Below are positions 27,403 through 36,800 of a DNA stretch of 37,357 nt, piece after piece. A model generated the notes under the pieces. That model was not told where the DNA came from and did no database searches. It was given only the letters and a program-made list of their open reading frames with translations. A program made the translations under genes and the position numbers. Source of the DNA: Paludibacteraceae bacterium (lineage in GTDB: Bacteria; Bacteroidota; Bacteroidia; Bacteroidales; Paludibacteraceae); contig CAJOIR010000019.1 in assembly GCA_905234685.1 (NCBI GenBank), positions 1-37,357 on the forward strand. The letters run 5' to 3'. Each line of letters begins with the position of its first letter. Positions within the stretch are counted from its first letter, which is position 1.

Positions 27403-27435
27403 TTGCACATATATAAAAAAAAAGCAGTAATTTTG
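27403..27435 (+). promoter_or_regulatory. Bacteroidota-type promoter of the cobalamin operon
   Basis: The -7 element TAATTTTG is at 27428-27435. The best -33 candidate, TTG at 27403-27405, is 22 bases upstream, slightly longer than the 20 seen for the other promoters here. Transcription would start about 20 bases before the riboswitch. Confidence 0.6.
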
Positions 27436-27459
27436 CGCGTTGAAAAGCAAACAATAATA

Positions 27460-27645
27460 CCAACTGCGGTTCTTTTGTGTTGAAGGGTTACTCCGGCAAG
27501 CACAAAAGCCAAGAGGGAATCAGGTGAAAATCCTGTACAGACCCGCTGCTGTGAGTCCTAAAGTTGTTGCTGCATAATGCCATTGTTTACAGGAGTAAAT
27601 GAGAAGGCGCAGTAACGAGGACGAGTCAGAATACCTGCCGCACGT
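27460..27645 (+). promoter_or_regulatory. Cobalamin riboswitch
   Basis: The core blocks of the cobalamin riboswitch appear in order: GAGGGAATCAGGTGAAAATC (27513-27532), the ACAGACCCGCTGCTGTGAG block (27537-27555) and the B12 box GAGTCAGAATACCTGCC (27623-27639). GCGG at 27466-27469 can pair with CCGC at 27638-27641 as the closing helix. These aptamers bind adenosyl- or other cobalamins and lower expression of the downstream genes when the vitamin is plentiful. Its placement directly ahead of a BtuB-type receptor fits exactly. Confidence 0.93.
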
Positions 27646-27647
27646 TG

Positions 27648-27750
27648 AGCGTTCACAAGACTCCCGAGGACTGGAGGCGGACGAGAAGTCAGCACGTGCT
27701 CTGTGCGACTCACTTCCACAACTATACTTTGAGTGTGTCTTGTTGACGCT
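27648..27750 (+). promoter_or_regulatory. Structured leader RNA after the B12 box (expression platform candidate)
   Basis: AGCGTTCACAAGAC (27648-27661) can pair with GTCTTGTTGACGCT (27737-27750) at 12 of 14 positions, closing a domain. Inside are a small CTCC/GGAG hairpin (27661-27676, which would share base 27661 with the outer helix) and a longer one at 27685-27716 built on GAAGTC/GACT-ACTTC and GCAC/GTGC. In cobalamin riboswitches a hairpin 3' of the B12 box makes a loop-loop contact with the core (L5-L13); one of these may be it. Pairings were found by eye. Confidence 0.5.
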
Positions 27751-27764
27751 GATAAAAGAAAGAA

Positions 27765-30038
27765 ATGCGCAATAAGACTACATACACTTACCGTTTTCTG
27801 CCAATTAACGAGTGTTATGCGGGAGCCTTCTGCCGTGAGGCAGAGGGCTTCCGATTGTCTTTATTATCCGATAAATTGAAGATTCGAAGATTCATATATA
27901 TATTGATACTGCTATTGGTTACGACGGGTGTTGCTGCTCAGGAGAGCGTGGAGGACAGTATCGCACGACTTCTAACGATAGACGAAGTGACAGTGAGTGC
28001 AAAAAGGCGAGAAGAACCTGTGATACCTGTACAAAAATTAGAGGGGGCACGTTTGGAGGGTCTCAGTACTCAGTCGGTGGCAGATGCCGTCAGGTACTTT
28101 TCTGGAGTACAGATAAAGGACTATGGTGGCGTAGGCGGCTTGAAGACGGTGGATGTGCGCAGTATGGGTACAAACCATTTAGGCGTGTTCTACGACGGAA
28201 TAGAGATAAGCAACGCCCAGAACGGCACAGTTGATTTAGGCAAGTTTTCTATGGACAACATAGAGGAGATTGCTCTATACAACGGACAGAAGTCAGAGAT
28301 ATTCCAACCCGCCAAGGACTTCGGCAGCGCAGGCACCTTATATATAAAGACACGCCGCCCACGTTTCAGAGACGGTAAACGCTACAACGTGAACGTGACG
28401 ATGAAAGCGGGCACTTTCGGTCTCGCCAACCCGTCGATACTTTATGAACAGAAATTAACCGACAACATACACTTCTCCGCCAATGCCGAATACACTTATG
28501 CACACGGGCGCTACCATTTCCGCTACAGGAGAGTGTTACCAGACCACAGCGTGGCGTGGGACACGACAGCGGTGAGAGAGAACGGCGACGTCAGTTCATG
28601 GCGCGCGGAAGCAGGATTCTTCGGCTATCTGCCAGAGGGCAAATGGCACGTCAAGGGCTATTTTTATGACAGCGAAAAGGGCATTCCTGGTGCAATAGTG
28701 AACAACGTATGGAAGAATTCGCAGCGACAATGGGACAGAAACGCGTTCGTACAGGGCAACTTCACGAAGACGATAGCAAGAGGTTATGACCTTCAAGTGA
28801 ATGCCAAATACTCGAACGACAAAATGCGATACCTGAACCCGGATACCACGCTGATGTATATAGACAACACGTTTACGCAGCAGGAGGTGTATCTGAGCAT
28901 GGCACACAGGCTGGCTATCGTTGGAGTAAAGGGTTTCGTCCGCAACAACGATGTCAACTGGGACTTGAGCGTTAGTGCCGACTGGCAATGGAATTATCTG
29001 GCAGGCAACCTGAGCAACTTCGTTTTTCCTGAGCGCAACACTGTGCTTGCCGCTGCCGCTACGCAGCTCGACTGGAAATACATAAAAGCACAGGCATCGG
29101 TGCTTGGCACCTTCGTCTTCGACAAGATACACCAACCTACCATCAGTACCCCCACCGCCTCGAAACAAGACCCACAGTTTACGCCTGCGGTGTTCCTGAC
29201 CATACACCCATATCTGGAAGACCTCTACCTGAGAGCATTCTACAAGCGCATATTCCGAATGCCAACGTTCAACGACCTATATTACACTGATATGGGGAGC
29301 ATAAGTCTAAAGCCTGAATACACAAGGCAATACGACGGTGGAGCGGAGTACACAAAGACATGGGCGACAGGTGTATGCCGCGCTATAGACCTGAAGGCAG
29401 ACGGTTACTACAACGAAGTGACAAACAAGATAGTAGCCATACCGAAAGGTAACGGTCAATACCGCTGGCAGATGATGAATCTCGGTTATGTGGAGATTCG
29501 CGGTTGTGATGTGAACGCCTCTACAACGCTGTGTCTATATGGCGACAACAAGGCTTCTTCGCACGAAGTGCTACTGACTGTTGCTGCGGCGTACACATAT
29601 CAGAAAGCACAAGACCTGACTGATCCGGAAGAACTTACATACGGTGGTCAGATAGCATACATACCATGGCACAGCGGCAGCGCAACAGCGAACCTGCAAT
29701 GGAGAATTGGAAATAGAAGTCTGGAGCAAGGAACAAGGACACAGGATGGCGGAATATTGGCTGTGAATTACTCGTTTATATATGTCGGAGAGAGGTATCA
29801 CAACTCGGCCAATATACCCGCAAACCATGAACAACCATGGTACACACACGACGTGAGCATCTCATATGAAATGAATCTCGGTCGAAAGACAAAAGAAGAA
29901 AGAGAAAAGAACAATTACATGCCGAGACTGCACTTCGCATTGGAGATAAACAACATGCTGAACCAGCAATATGACGTGATACTGAACTACCCTATGCCCG
30001 GAATCAACGGAAAAGGGATAGTGAAGGTTATTTTATAA
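27765..30038 (+). CDS. btuB: BtuB-type TonB-dependent cobalamin receptor
   Basis: 757 residues from ATG at 27765. The signal peptide sits unusually far in (LKIRRFIYILILLLVTTGVAA, about residues 38-58), which suggests that translation may really start at the in-frame TTG at 27876. The mature protein begins QESVEDS and has a TonB-box-like IDEVTV (about 72-77), a plug domain (about 80-200, with DAVRYFSGVQIKDYGG and VRSMGTNHLGVFYDGI) and a 22-strand-type barrel to the end. The last residue is Leu (KGIVKVIL), not the usual aromatic. It would import corrinoids across the outer membrane using TonB energy. The assignment rests on the cobalamin riboswitch just upstream and the BtuG-like gene 43 bases downstream. 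Confidence 0.92.
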   Translation: MRNKTTYTYRFLPINECYAGAFCREAEGFRLSLLSDKLKIRRFIYILILLLVTTGVAAQESVEDSIARLLTIDEVTVSAKRREEPVIPVQKLEGARLEGLSTQSVADAVRYFSGVQIKDYGGVGGLKTVDVRSMGTNHLGVFYDGIEISNAQNGTVDLGKFSMDNIEEIALYNGQKSEIFQPAKDFGSAGTLYIKTRRPRFRDGKRYNVNVTMKAGTFGLANPSILYEQKLTDNIHFSANAEYTYAHGRYHFRYRRVLPDHSVAWDTTAVRENGDVSSWRAEAGFFGYLPEGKWHVKGYFYDSEKGIPGAIVNNVWKNSQRQWDRNAFVQGNFTKTIARGYDLQVNAKYSNDKMRYLNPDTTLMYIDNTFTQQEVYLSMAHRLAIVGVKGFVRNNDVNWDLSVSADWQWNYLAGNLSNFVFPERNTVLAAAATQLDWKYIKAQASVLGTFVFDKIHQPTISTPTASKQDPQFTPAVFLTIHPYLEDLYLRAFYKRIFRMPTFNDLYYTDMGSISLKPEYTRQYDGGAEYTKTWATGVCRAIDLKADGYYNEVTNKIVAIPKGNGQYRWQMMNLGYVEIRGCDVNASTTLCLYGDNKASSHEVLLTVAAAYTYQKAQDLTDPEELTYGGQIAYIPWHSGSATANLQWRIGNRSLEQGTRTQDGGILAVNYSFIYVGERYHNSANIPANHEQPWYTHDVSISYEMNLGRKTKEEREKNNYMPRLHFALEINNMLNQQYDVILNYPMPGINGKGIVKVIL
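27821..27852 (+). other. 14-base-pair hairpin inside the annotated 5' end of btuB
   Basis: GGGAGCCTTCTGCC (27821-27834) pairs along its whole length with GGCAGAGGGCTTCC (27839-27852), with two G-T wobbles and a GTGA tetraloop. The tail (GATTGTCTTTATTAT) is only partly T-rich. It lies between the upstream ATG at 27765 and the TTG at 27876 that directly precedes the signal peptide, so it could belong to the riboswitch expression platform and not to coding sequence. Confidence 0.6.
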
Positions 30039-30071
30039 CCTCTCCCTAACCCACCCCTCAGGGGAGGGAAC
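30037..30071. repeat. REP-like C/G-rich element between btuB and btuG
   Basis: The intergenic sequence contains CCTCTCCCTAACCCACCCCT followed by CAGGGGAGGG, with a short CCCC/GGGG hairpin. Similar elements with CTCCCTAACCC next to GGGGAGGG are a common kind of extragenic repeat in bacteria. Only one copy is seen in this window. It overlaps the last two bases of btuB. Confidence 0.45.
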
Positions 30072-30081
30072 AAAGATAGAA

Positions 30082-31236
30082 ATGAAGATGAATAGATATA
30101 TAATCAAGTTAATAAGTCTGCCGTTGTGGGCAGGGCTGACGATGTTATGCGGTTGCCGCGAGGAAGTAGCCGTGTTCACACCCGAAGAAGAACAACACGG
30201 CGAGATACAGAAGACCGAGATAGCCGGTTTCTATCTGCTGAACGAAGGTAATATGGGTTCGAACAAGTCCACGCTGGACTACTATGACTACTCCACCGCA
30301 ACTTACAGCCGCAACATATACGCCGAGGCGAATCCGTCAGTGCCGAAAGAACTCGGCGACGTAGGTAACGACATACAGATATACGGAGGGAGACTATATG
30401 CCGTGATAAACTGTTCAAACAAAGTGGAAGTAATGGATGCGGTGACGTGCAAGCGTATCGGACAGATTGACATACCGAACTGCCGCTATATCCGTTTCGA
30501 CGGGCAATACGGGTATGTGACCTCGTATGCCGGTCCGGTGGAGATAAACCCCGACTACAAGCAGAAAGGCTACGTGGCACGCTTCGACACCGCTACACTT
30601 GAGGTGACAGACCGCTGCATCGTCGGTTATCAACCTGATGAATTAGAGATTGCCAACGGCAAGATATACGTAGCGAACTCAGGAGGCTACATGGTGCCCA
30701 ACTACGAGAACACTGTGTCGGTTATAGACCTTGCAACCTTCACAGAGACGAAACGCATACCAGTGGCAGTGAACCTGCACAGAGTGAGGAAAGACAGTCA
30801 TGGGCAACTATGGGTCAGTTCGCGAGGTGACTACTACGACACACCTTCGAGACTCTATTGTATTGACCTGAAGACAGAAAGAGTGGTTGACAGCGTGATG
30901 ACGGCGGTATCGAACCTCGACATTATTGGCGACTCACTGTATCTATACTCAACAGAGTGGAGTTACTTAGAAATGGATGACGCTGTGGGTTATGGGATAG
31001 TGAACGTAAATACTCATGAGATAGTAAACAGGTGTTTCATAACTGACGGCACTGAAGAGAAGATAAAGAAGCCATACGGCATAAAGGTGAATCCACTGAC
31101 GAAAGAAATATATGTTACTGACGCCAAGAACTATGTCACTCCAGGAACACTATACTGTTTCTCGCCGGAGGGAGTTCAGAAGTGGTCAGCAAGGACAGGC
31201 GACATACCTGCGCATATAGTATGGCTCTGGAAATGA
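30082..31236 (+). CDS. btuG: BtuG-like cobalamin-binding surface lipoprotein (beta-propeller)
   Basis: 384 residues. The lipoprotein signal ends in LCGC, with lipidation expected at Cys25, followed by Arg-Glu-Glu; an acidic patch right after the cysteine is the Bacteroidota signal for display on the outer face. The rest is a run of WD40/YncE-like blades, for example IYGGRLYAVINCSNKVEVMD, GKIYVANSGG and TKEIYVTDAKNY, with the IAGFYLLNEGNMGSNKSTLD opening seen in BtuG/DUF5074-type proteins. In Bacteroides thetaiotaomicron BtuG sits on top of BtuB and captures B12 with extreme affinity. Position directly after btuB in a riboswitch-controlled operon supports the same role here. Binding residues cannot be confirmed from sequence alone. 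Confidence 0.88.
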   Translation: MKMNRYIIKLISLPLWAGLTMLCGCREEVAVFTPEEEQHGEIQKTEIAGFYLLNEGNMGSNKSTLDYYDYSTATYSRNIYAEANPSVPKELGDVGNDIQIYGGRLYAVINCSNKVEVMDAVTCKRIGQIDIPNCRYIRFDGQYGYVTSYAGPVEINPDYKQKGYVARFDTATLEVTDRCIVGYQPDELEIANGKIYVANSGGYMVPNYENTVSVIDLATFTETKRIPVAVNLHRVRKDSHGQLWVSSRGDYYDTPSRLYCIDLKTERVVDSVMTAVSNLDIIGDSLYLYSTEWSYLEMDDAVGYGIVNVNTHEIVNRCFITDGTEEKIKKPYGIKVNPLTKEIYVTDAKNYVTPGTLYCFSPEGVQKWSARTGDIPAHIVWLWK

Positions 31237-31280
31237 GGAGAAAAGTTTAAGGTTTAAAGGTTAAAGTTCAAAACTTGATT

Positions 31281-32354
31281 ATGAAAAGAAATATATTCTG
31301 TATTATGTGCTCTGCAGTCTGCTGCATGACAGTACTGGCGGAGACGCCGTACATATCGCATGTATGGGAATACAGACCCGCTCCAGGACAGTTTGTAAAC
31401 GAGTTGCCTGAGTATGAAGAAGGTGACGATGCCAACATGATGAGGTTAAAAGCGGAAGAGGCAATAGCAGACAACAACCTCGGTATGATAAGTCTCGGCG
31501 GTTGGGGAGGCTATGTGGTGTTTGGCTTCGACCACGAAGTGAAAAATGTACAGGATGAGTATGACTTTGTGGTACTTGGTAACGCGTTCTACTCTGATGC
31601 CGGCTATGAGCAAGAAGGAAGAAAAGGAGGGTCATGCGAACCAGGTATAGTAATGGTAAGCCGAGATGACAACGGCAACGGCAAGCCGGATGACGAATGG
31701 TATGAACTGGCAGGTTCGGAACACAATAATCCCAAGACCGTTCACGGCTACGAAGTGACTTACTACCGCCCTGCTGCAGGACACCAGCCTACTCCATCGG
31801 TCAACAACAAGGCGCTGACAGACACGACATATATCCTATGGCAAGACAACCAGTCAAGCGAAGGTTACATATACAAACTGAAATACCATACACAGTCGTA
31901 TTTCCCCGAGTGGTTAGACAAAGACACGATGGTGTTCACAGGCACGAAGCTACCAGACAACTACACTGACGAGTCAGGTGAGGGCACATACTACGTACTC
32001 TACGCTTATCCATGGGGCTATGCAGACAATCATCCCAATACCAGCGAGCAAGCCAAAATGAAGATTGACTGGGCAGTAACGGCGGAAGGCGAACCCGCGA
32101 ACCTGAGCGGCATACACTTCGTAAAAGTATATACAGGCGTGAACCAACAATGCGGCTGGATAGGCGAGACTTCTACAGAAATAATGGGTGCACAAGATTT
32201 GCACGCGAGCACGGTATTGGAGAATGTAAGAGTTGATTACAAAAAAGAGACATATACCATAACGGGTATGAAAATAACTGAAGATTCCCGTTCAAAGCAT
32301 GGAATATATATAATGCGTGAAGGAGGCAATGCTAAAAAGATAATAAGGTTATGA
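31281..32354 (+). CDS. Secreted protein of unknown function in the B12 operon, T9SS tail
   Basis: 357 residues from ATG at 31281 (a TTG two codons earlier is less likely). Signal peptide MKRNIFCIMCSAVCCMTVLA, no lipobox. Notable blocks are GGWGGYVVFGFDHEV (about 73), NAFYSDAGYEQEGRKGGSCE (about 101) and RDDNGNGKPDDEWYELAG (about 128), an Asp/Asn-rich loop like the calcium loops of dockerin or EF-hand type. YAYPWGYADNHPN is seen further on. The last 40 or so residues (ITGMKITED ... GIYIMREGGNAKKIIRL) look like a short type A T9SS sorting domain. I recall related proteins of unknown role in Bacteroidota B12 loci but can give no established function. A B12-binding or receptor-complex role is inferred from position. 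Its stop overlaps the next start (ATGA). Confidence 0.82.
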   Translation: MKRNIFCIMCSAVCCMTVLAETPYISHVWEYRPAPGQFVNELPEYEEGDDANMMRLKAEEAIADNNLGMISLGGWGGYVVFGFDHEVKNVQDEYDFVVLGNAFYSDAGYEQEGRKGGSCEPGIVMVSRDDNGNGKPDDEWYELAGSEHNNPKTVHGYEVTYYRPAAGHQPTPSVNNKALTDTTYILWQDNQSSEGYIYKLKYHTQSYFPEWLDKDTMVFTGTKLPDNYTDESGEGTYYVLYAYPWGYADNHPNTSEQAKMKIDWAVTAEGEPANLSGIHFVKVYTGVNQQCGWIGETSTEIMGAQDLHASTVLENVRVDYKKETYTITGMKITEDSRSKHGIYIMREGGNAKKIIRL

Positions 32355-33823
32355 AAAGAATATACATATCGCTGATTGCGGTGTCGGCAGCAGTGTGTAT
32401 GCAAGCGGCAGACACACTGACACTGAACCTGCCCGCCATAGTTGACAGTTACACTCAGACAGAAGACGGATACTGGGAGGACACATACAAAGACGGTGTG
32501 ATTGAGGACGACATCTTCCGTTTCTCACACACAGGCACCTCCGATGGTGGCGGCGGCATGGCTTACTGGGAGGGGTTCACACTGTGCACGTCAGGCGACA
32601 CGACCAACTATGGTGCTATAGGCAGTTCTGACGGTTGGATAGCAAAGCAGTGGGGCTGCATGGCAGGCGGTGGCTGTGACAGCATGGGCAATGCAGTGAA
32701 AGACGCTCCATATTTAGTGGCGTACTGGGGGTTTTCCATGGAGTTGGCAGATGACACATACCACAGCGTGCGAGTGGATTTCACAGACGATGAGCCACAT
32801 AAGTGCATAGGCACATGGATATGCAACCACCCTTGGCCTTATTACGGCAACATCAACGGTGACGGCTTCGCCAGTGCTTTCACGAAAGAAGGAGACTATT
32901 TCGCTCTTGTGGCACACGGTCTGAATGAACAAGACGAGCCTACAGGAGTGAGCGTACGTCTAATGCTGGCAACATATAGCAACGGGGCACTTCATCAAAG
33001 CGCAGACTGGCAATATATGGACTTGCAGACATTGGGAACTGTAAGCGGCATCTATTTCACAATGGAGACAAGCGATGCAGACGCACTATACGGAGCCAAT
33101 ACAGCAGTGTACTTCTGCATGGACAGACTCTCGGTATTGTCAGCAGACAGAGAGAGTCAGGAGCTGGCACGTCCCACAGGTCTAAAAGTGACTTCCTCAG
33201 GCGAAGACAGCATTGTGCTGACATGGAACAAAGTGCAGGGGGCGGAGGAGTATATGCTGTGGCTTGACAGTACAGAATACGGCAAGGCTACAGACACATG
33301 TTATATATTCAGAGACCTGCTGCCATACAAGGAATATACATTGGCTGTTGTGGCAGTGAACAAGACCGAGACATCCGACATGGCTTCTATAACAGGCATG
33401 ACAACCGACGAAACGGCACCTACAATACCACAGAGTCTGCAGGCAGAAGCGACTCAACACAGCATTACTCTAACATGGCTACCATCGGAGGATAATGTGG
33501 GTATTAAGAGATACACTGTATATACTGATGGTGAACCCTACAAACGCACCACCACATGCTCCTGCGACATAGTAGGACTGGATGCGGGCAGAGAGTACAT
33601 GCTTGAAGTGGAGGCAGAAGACAACGCAGGCAACAAGTCGGAGAAGGCATCTGTCACTATAACAACACCGGAAGACACTGCACTTGAAGACATTGCAGCA
33701 GAAACAGAGGTGCAAAGTGTATATACAACAGACGGTAAATATGTTGGTAATGTCATTCCTGCTAAAAGCGGAATATACATAGTTAGGAAAAACAGCAAAC
33801 AAACAATCATATTTATTAACTAA
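32351..33823 (+). CDS. DUF4465 protein with two FN3 domains and T9SS tail, B12 operon
   Basis: 490 residues. Signal peptide MKRIYISLIAVSAAVCMQAA, no lipobox. A DUF4465-type domain fills about 21-265 (GYWEDTYKDGVIEDD, GGGMAYWEGFTLCTSGDTTN, GINGDG-type loop, VYFCMDRLSVLS). Fibronectin-III domains follow at about 273-355 and 356-440, and a short type A T9SS sorting domain (SGIYIVRKNSKQTIIFIN). From memory, the B12-binding accessory protein BtuH of Bacteroides belongs to a DUF4465-like group; I could not check this. If so, this is the corresponding surface B12 binder, here sent out by T9SS and not as a lipoprotein. The start overlaps the upstream stop by 4 bases (ATGA), so translation is coupled. 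Confidence 0.85.
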   Translation: MKRIYISLIAVSAAVCMQAADTLTLNLPAIVDSYTQTEDGYWEDTYKDGVIEDDIFRFSHTGTSDGGGGMAYWEGFTLCTSGDTTNYGAIGSSDGWIAKQWGCMAGGGCDSMGNAVKDAPYLVAYWGFSMELADDTYHSVRVDFTDDEPHKCIGTWICNHPWPYYGNINGDGFASAFTKEGDYFALVAHGLNEQDEPTGVSVRLMLATYSNGALHQSADWQYMDLQTLGTVSGIYFTMETSDADALYGANTAVYFCMDRLSVLSADRESQELARPTGLKVTSSGEDSIVLTWNKVQGAEEYMLWLDSTEYGKATDTCYIFRDLLPYKEYTLAVVAVNKTETSDMASITGMTTDETAPTIPQSLQAEATQHSITLTWLPSEDNVGIKRYTVYTDGEPYKRTTTCSCDIVGLDAGREYMLEVEAEDNAGNKSEKASVTITTPEDTALEDIAAETEVQSVYTTDGKYVGNVIPAKSGIYIVRKNSKQTIIFIN

Positions 33824-33845
33824 TCAAATAACAACACTTACATTC

Positions 33846-36800
33846 ATGAGAAAATTATTCTTATCGGTCATCTTAGTGATGACAAGTGTGATGTGGTTGA
33901 CAGCAGCCAACGTCAAAGTGACGATGAATGCAGTCAGTACCACAATGAAACTGGCAGAGAAGACCACAGGCGATGCTGTCGATGTGGGTGAACCTGCCAG
34001 CAGAGTGTACAATTTCAGTGTTGCAATGGGCACCTACGTGCTTACCGCCTACGACACTGACGGCACTACTGTAAATGGTACTCTTGAGATCAAAGTGTCA
34101 GACGATGACCTTGACCTGAAGGTGTTTACCATTACCACTTATGCCACCAACAGCGGGTGGGCATACGGTACAGACTACGCCATTAGTGCTTCTGCCATAT
34201 CACGAGAAGGTGGCGAGTTGGTAATTACTCTCGGTGACAGCAAGACAGCAGGCAGAAAGACGTTCCTTGTGCTGAACGGGAACACCTACTTCTGCGACCT
34301 TATGCCCTCTGCCGCACGCAAGGCAGAAGGGTATACCACGCTGTACAAGACAGGCACCGTTACAGCCAACACAAACGCCACAGGAGCAATACCAAAGGCT
34401 ACCATAGCTACAGTGACTGCTCCGGCTGATGCAACAGTGTTTGTAGGCAGAAAGACAGCGCATTTCGTGTCATTCATCGAAATACCCTGTGACAGTACCA
34501 AAGGCAATGTGCATTACTACACCGTAGCTCAAGGCTCTGATTATAATTACAGAGTGTCACGAGCAGGCGGCCTGACACAAGGCGGCGTATTCTCAGCAAG
34601 TGCCACTGTAGCACCGGAGATAACAGTAAGTGACGCCGACTTCGCAGCAAAGAGTCCGAAATGGATAGACCACGATGTTAAGTCTAACGGAGGCTACAAC
34701 GTGGCTGACTTATTCCTGAACATCAATGCACAGGAGCACCTGAAACTGACAATGGGTCAAAGTTACGACCTACTGCCATTGCGTAACTGGGAGGTAGTGA
34801 ACAGCATCACTGCAAACTACTTCATTGAGCCTGATTACCACTATACAGTGACAGACCTTAACGGTGTAGAGAGTAGTAGCGTGGTGACAGTTGATGCCGA
34901 TGGTACTCTGCATGCCTTAGGCAACGGTGCAGCAATCGTGACTGTTACCTACGATGCCATCTGCCTAAAGGGTATGGCAGGCGGAGACTATTGGAGCGCT
35001 ATCTGGCCTGAGAATACAGGTGTGTTTGTAGTCACTGTAGGTGATGCACCGACAGGCATAAACCTCGGCATGACTATCAACGAGACCAACACCACCACTT
35101 ACAAACTGGCCGGCACAGCATATGATGCAGACTTCGATGTCCTATACTTTGCCGAAGGCAATGACGCCGGATACAACTACACCTTCAAACCTACCGGCGT
35201 GACAAGCGTGAGAGTTGCTTATCCTACATTAGGTGAGAATGCTGCCACTTATCACGGTTTTGGTTCAGAAGGTGTGACATACAACAGCGAGACCGGCGAA
35301 TACACCGTAAAAGTTAAATTCGGAAAGCAGATTGTGCAATTGACCAACGCCAGCGGTGTGAGCGAATATCAGGTGCTGGTAGGCAAACCAGTACATATCG
35401 AAGCCACTGCGGCAGGTCGCGCACAGACCGGCAACTTCCAGCCGGGTGACGTTGTTACAGTACAGCTCTCTGGTCTGTATCACCCCGCCAACAAGCTGGC
35501 AGGTGTGCACAACTTCAATGCCACCACAGTCTATAAACACGAGGGAACGGAGTTGAAGAGTGCAAGCAACCAATACACGTTCTGCAGTGCTCCTACAGCA
35601 CAAGCAGTAACAGTAACACTGCCCGCCGACATGGATGTGGCAGCCGCAAGCAATGAGTACAAACTTGAAGAAGGGTTCATTAGAGCAGGTGGTTTCGGTG
35701 ACCCAATAGGCAATCACCGCAACACATCAAAGAAATTCGGACGCGGACCCAACTTCACCGCTATCAGCCAAACTGCCATTTTCGGCGCACTGCCTCCTAT
35801 CACACTGCCTCTACGTGAGCGCGTACAGAAGCAACTGAAGATAAATGTCACTCCTTCTGATGCCTACGTAATGCTGACTGACTATGCAGGCAACCAAATG
35901 ACAACAACAGACGGCGTATATAACATCACCACAGCCGACTACAACTACACAATTACCAAGACGGGCTATCATACCGTGAAAGGCGTTGCACATATCACCG
36001 ATGCCAATGAAGCACTGACCACCATCAACATAACCATGGAGGCTATTGATGCTACTGACACCAGTTGGGATGGCGTAACAACAGACTATGTGCCCGAAAC
36101 TGAGGGCGACTGGTACCTCATCAAGTCGGGTTATCACATGGCATGGTTTGCAAGCAAAGTTAACAACGGCACACGTGACATCTATGGCAAACTCATGAAC
36201 GACATCTCTCTCGGAGGATACAACTGGACTCCTGCTGGAGGTTCGACATCTACCAAGGCATTCACAGGTAAGTTTGACGGTCAGAACCATACAATTGACA
36301 GCTTGTATATCAACAGCACCGCAACATATCAAGGTCTGTTCGGCTATGTGCAGGGAGGAGAAATCAGCAAACTGACTGTAAAAGGCGAAGTGACCACCAC
36401 TGGCAGTTACGCAGCAGGTATCGCAGCATATCTGAATGCCTCCAAGATGACCGACTGCTATAACTTCGCAGCAGTGAATGCCGCATCCAATATGGGCGGT
36501 GTGGCAGGTTATACCAACGGCACTACAACCATTGACCGCTGCGCCAACTTTGCTGACATAACAGCAACGGGCAACTACGCAGGCGGTATCACTGCCAACA
36601 CCATGAACAAGAACGTAGTCATCCAAAACTGCTATAACACCGGTAACATCACAGGTGCCAACTACGTGGCAGGTATCACTGCCAACATGCAGCAGGCAGC
36701 TACGGTGAAGAGCGTATATAACGTGGGTACAATCAAAGGCACCGGTGCCAATGTTGGTGCTATACGCGGCCACAAGACTAATGGTACATTCGACAAGATC

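Noticed and set aside
27765-27875. Frameshift or sequencing error at the btuB N-terminus
   Set aside because: The frame is open and continuous; an internal TTG start explains the odd N-terminus without any error.
31237-31280. Terminator between btuG and the next gene
   Set aside because: The AAGTTT/AAACTT ends can pair, but the sequence is only a degenerate TTTAAGG-like repeat with no GC-rich stem or T-tail.
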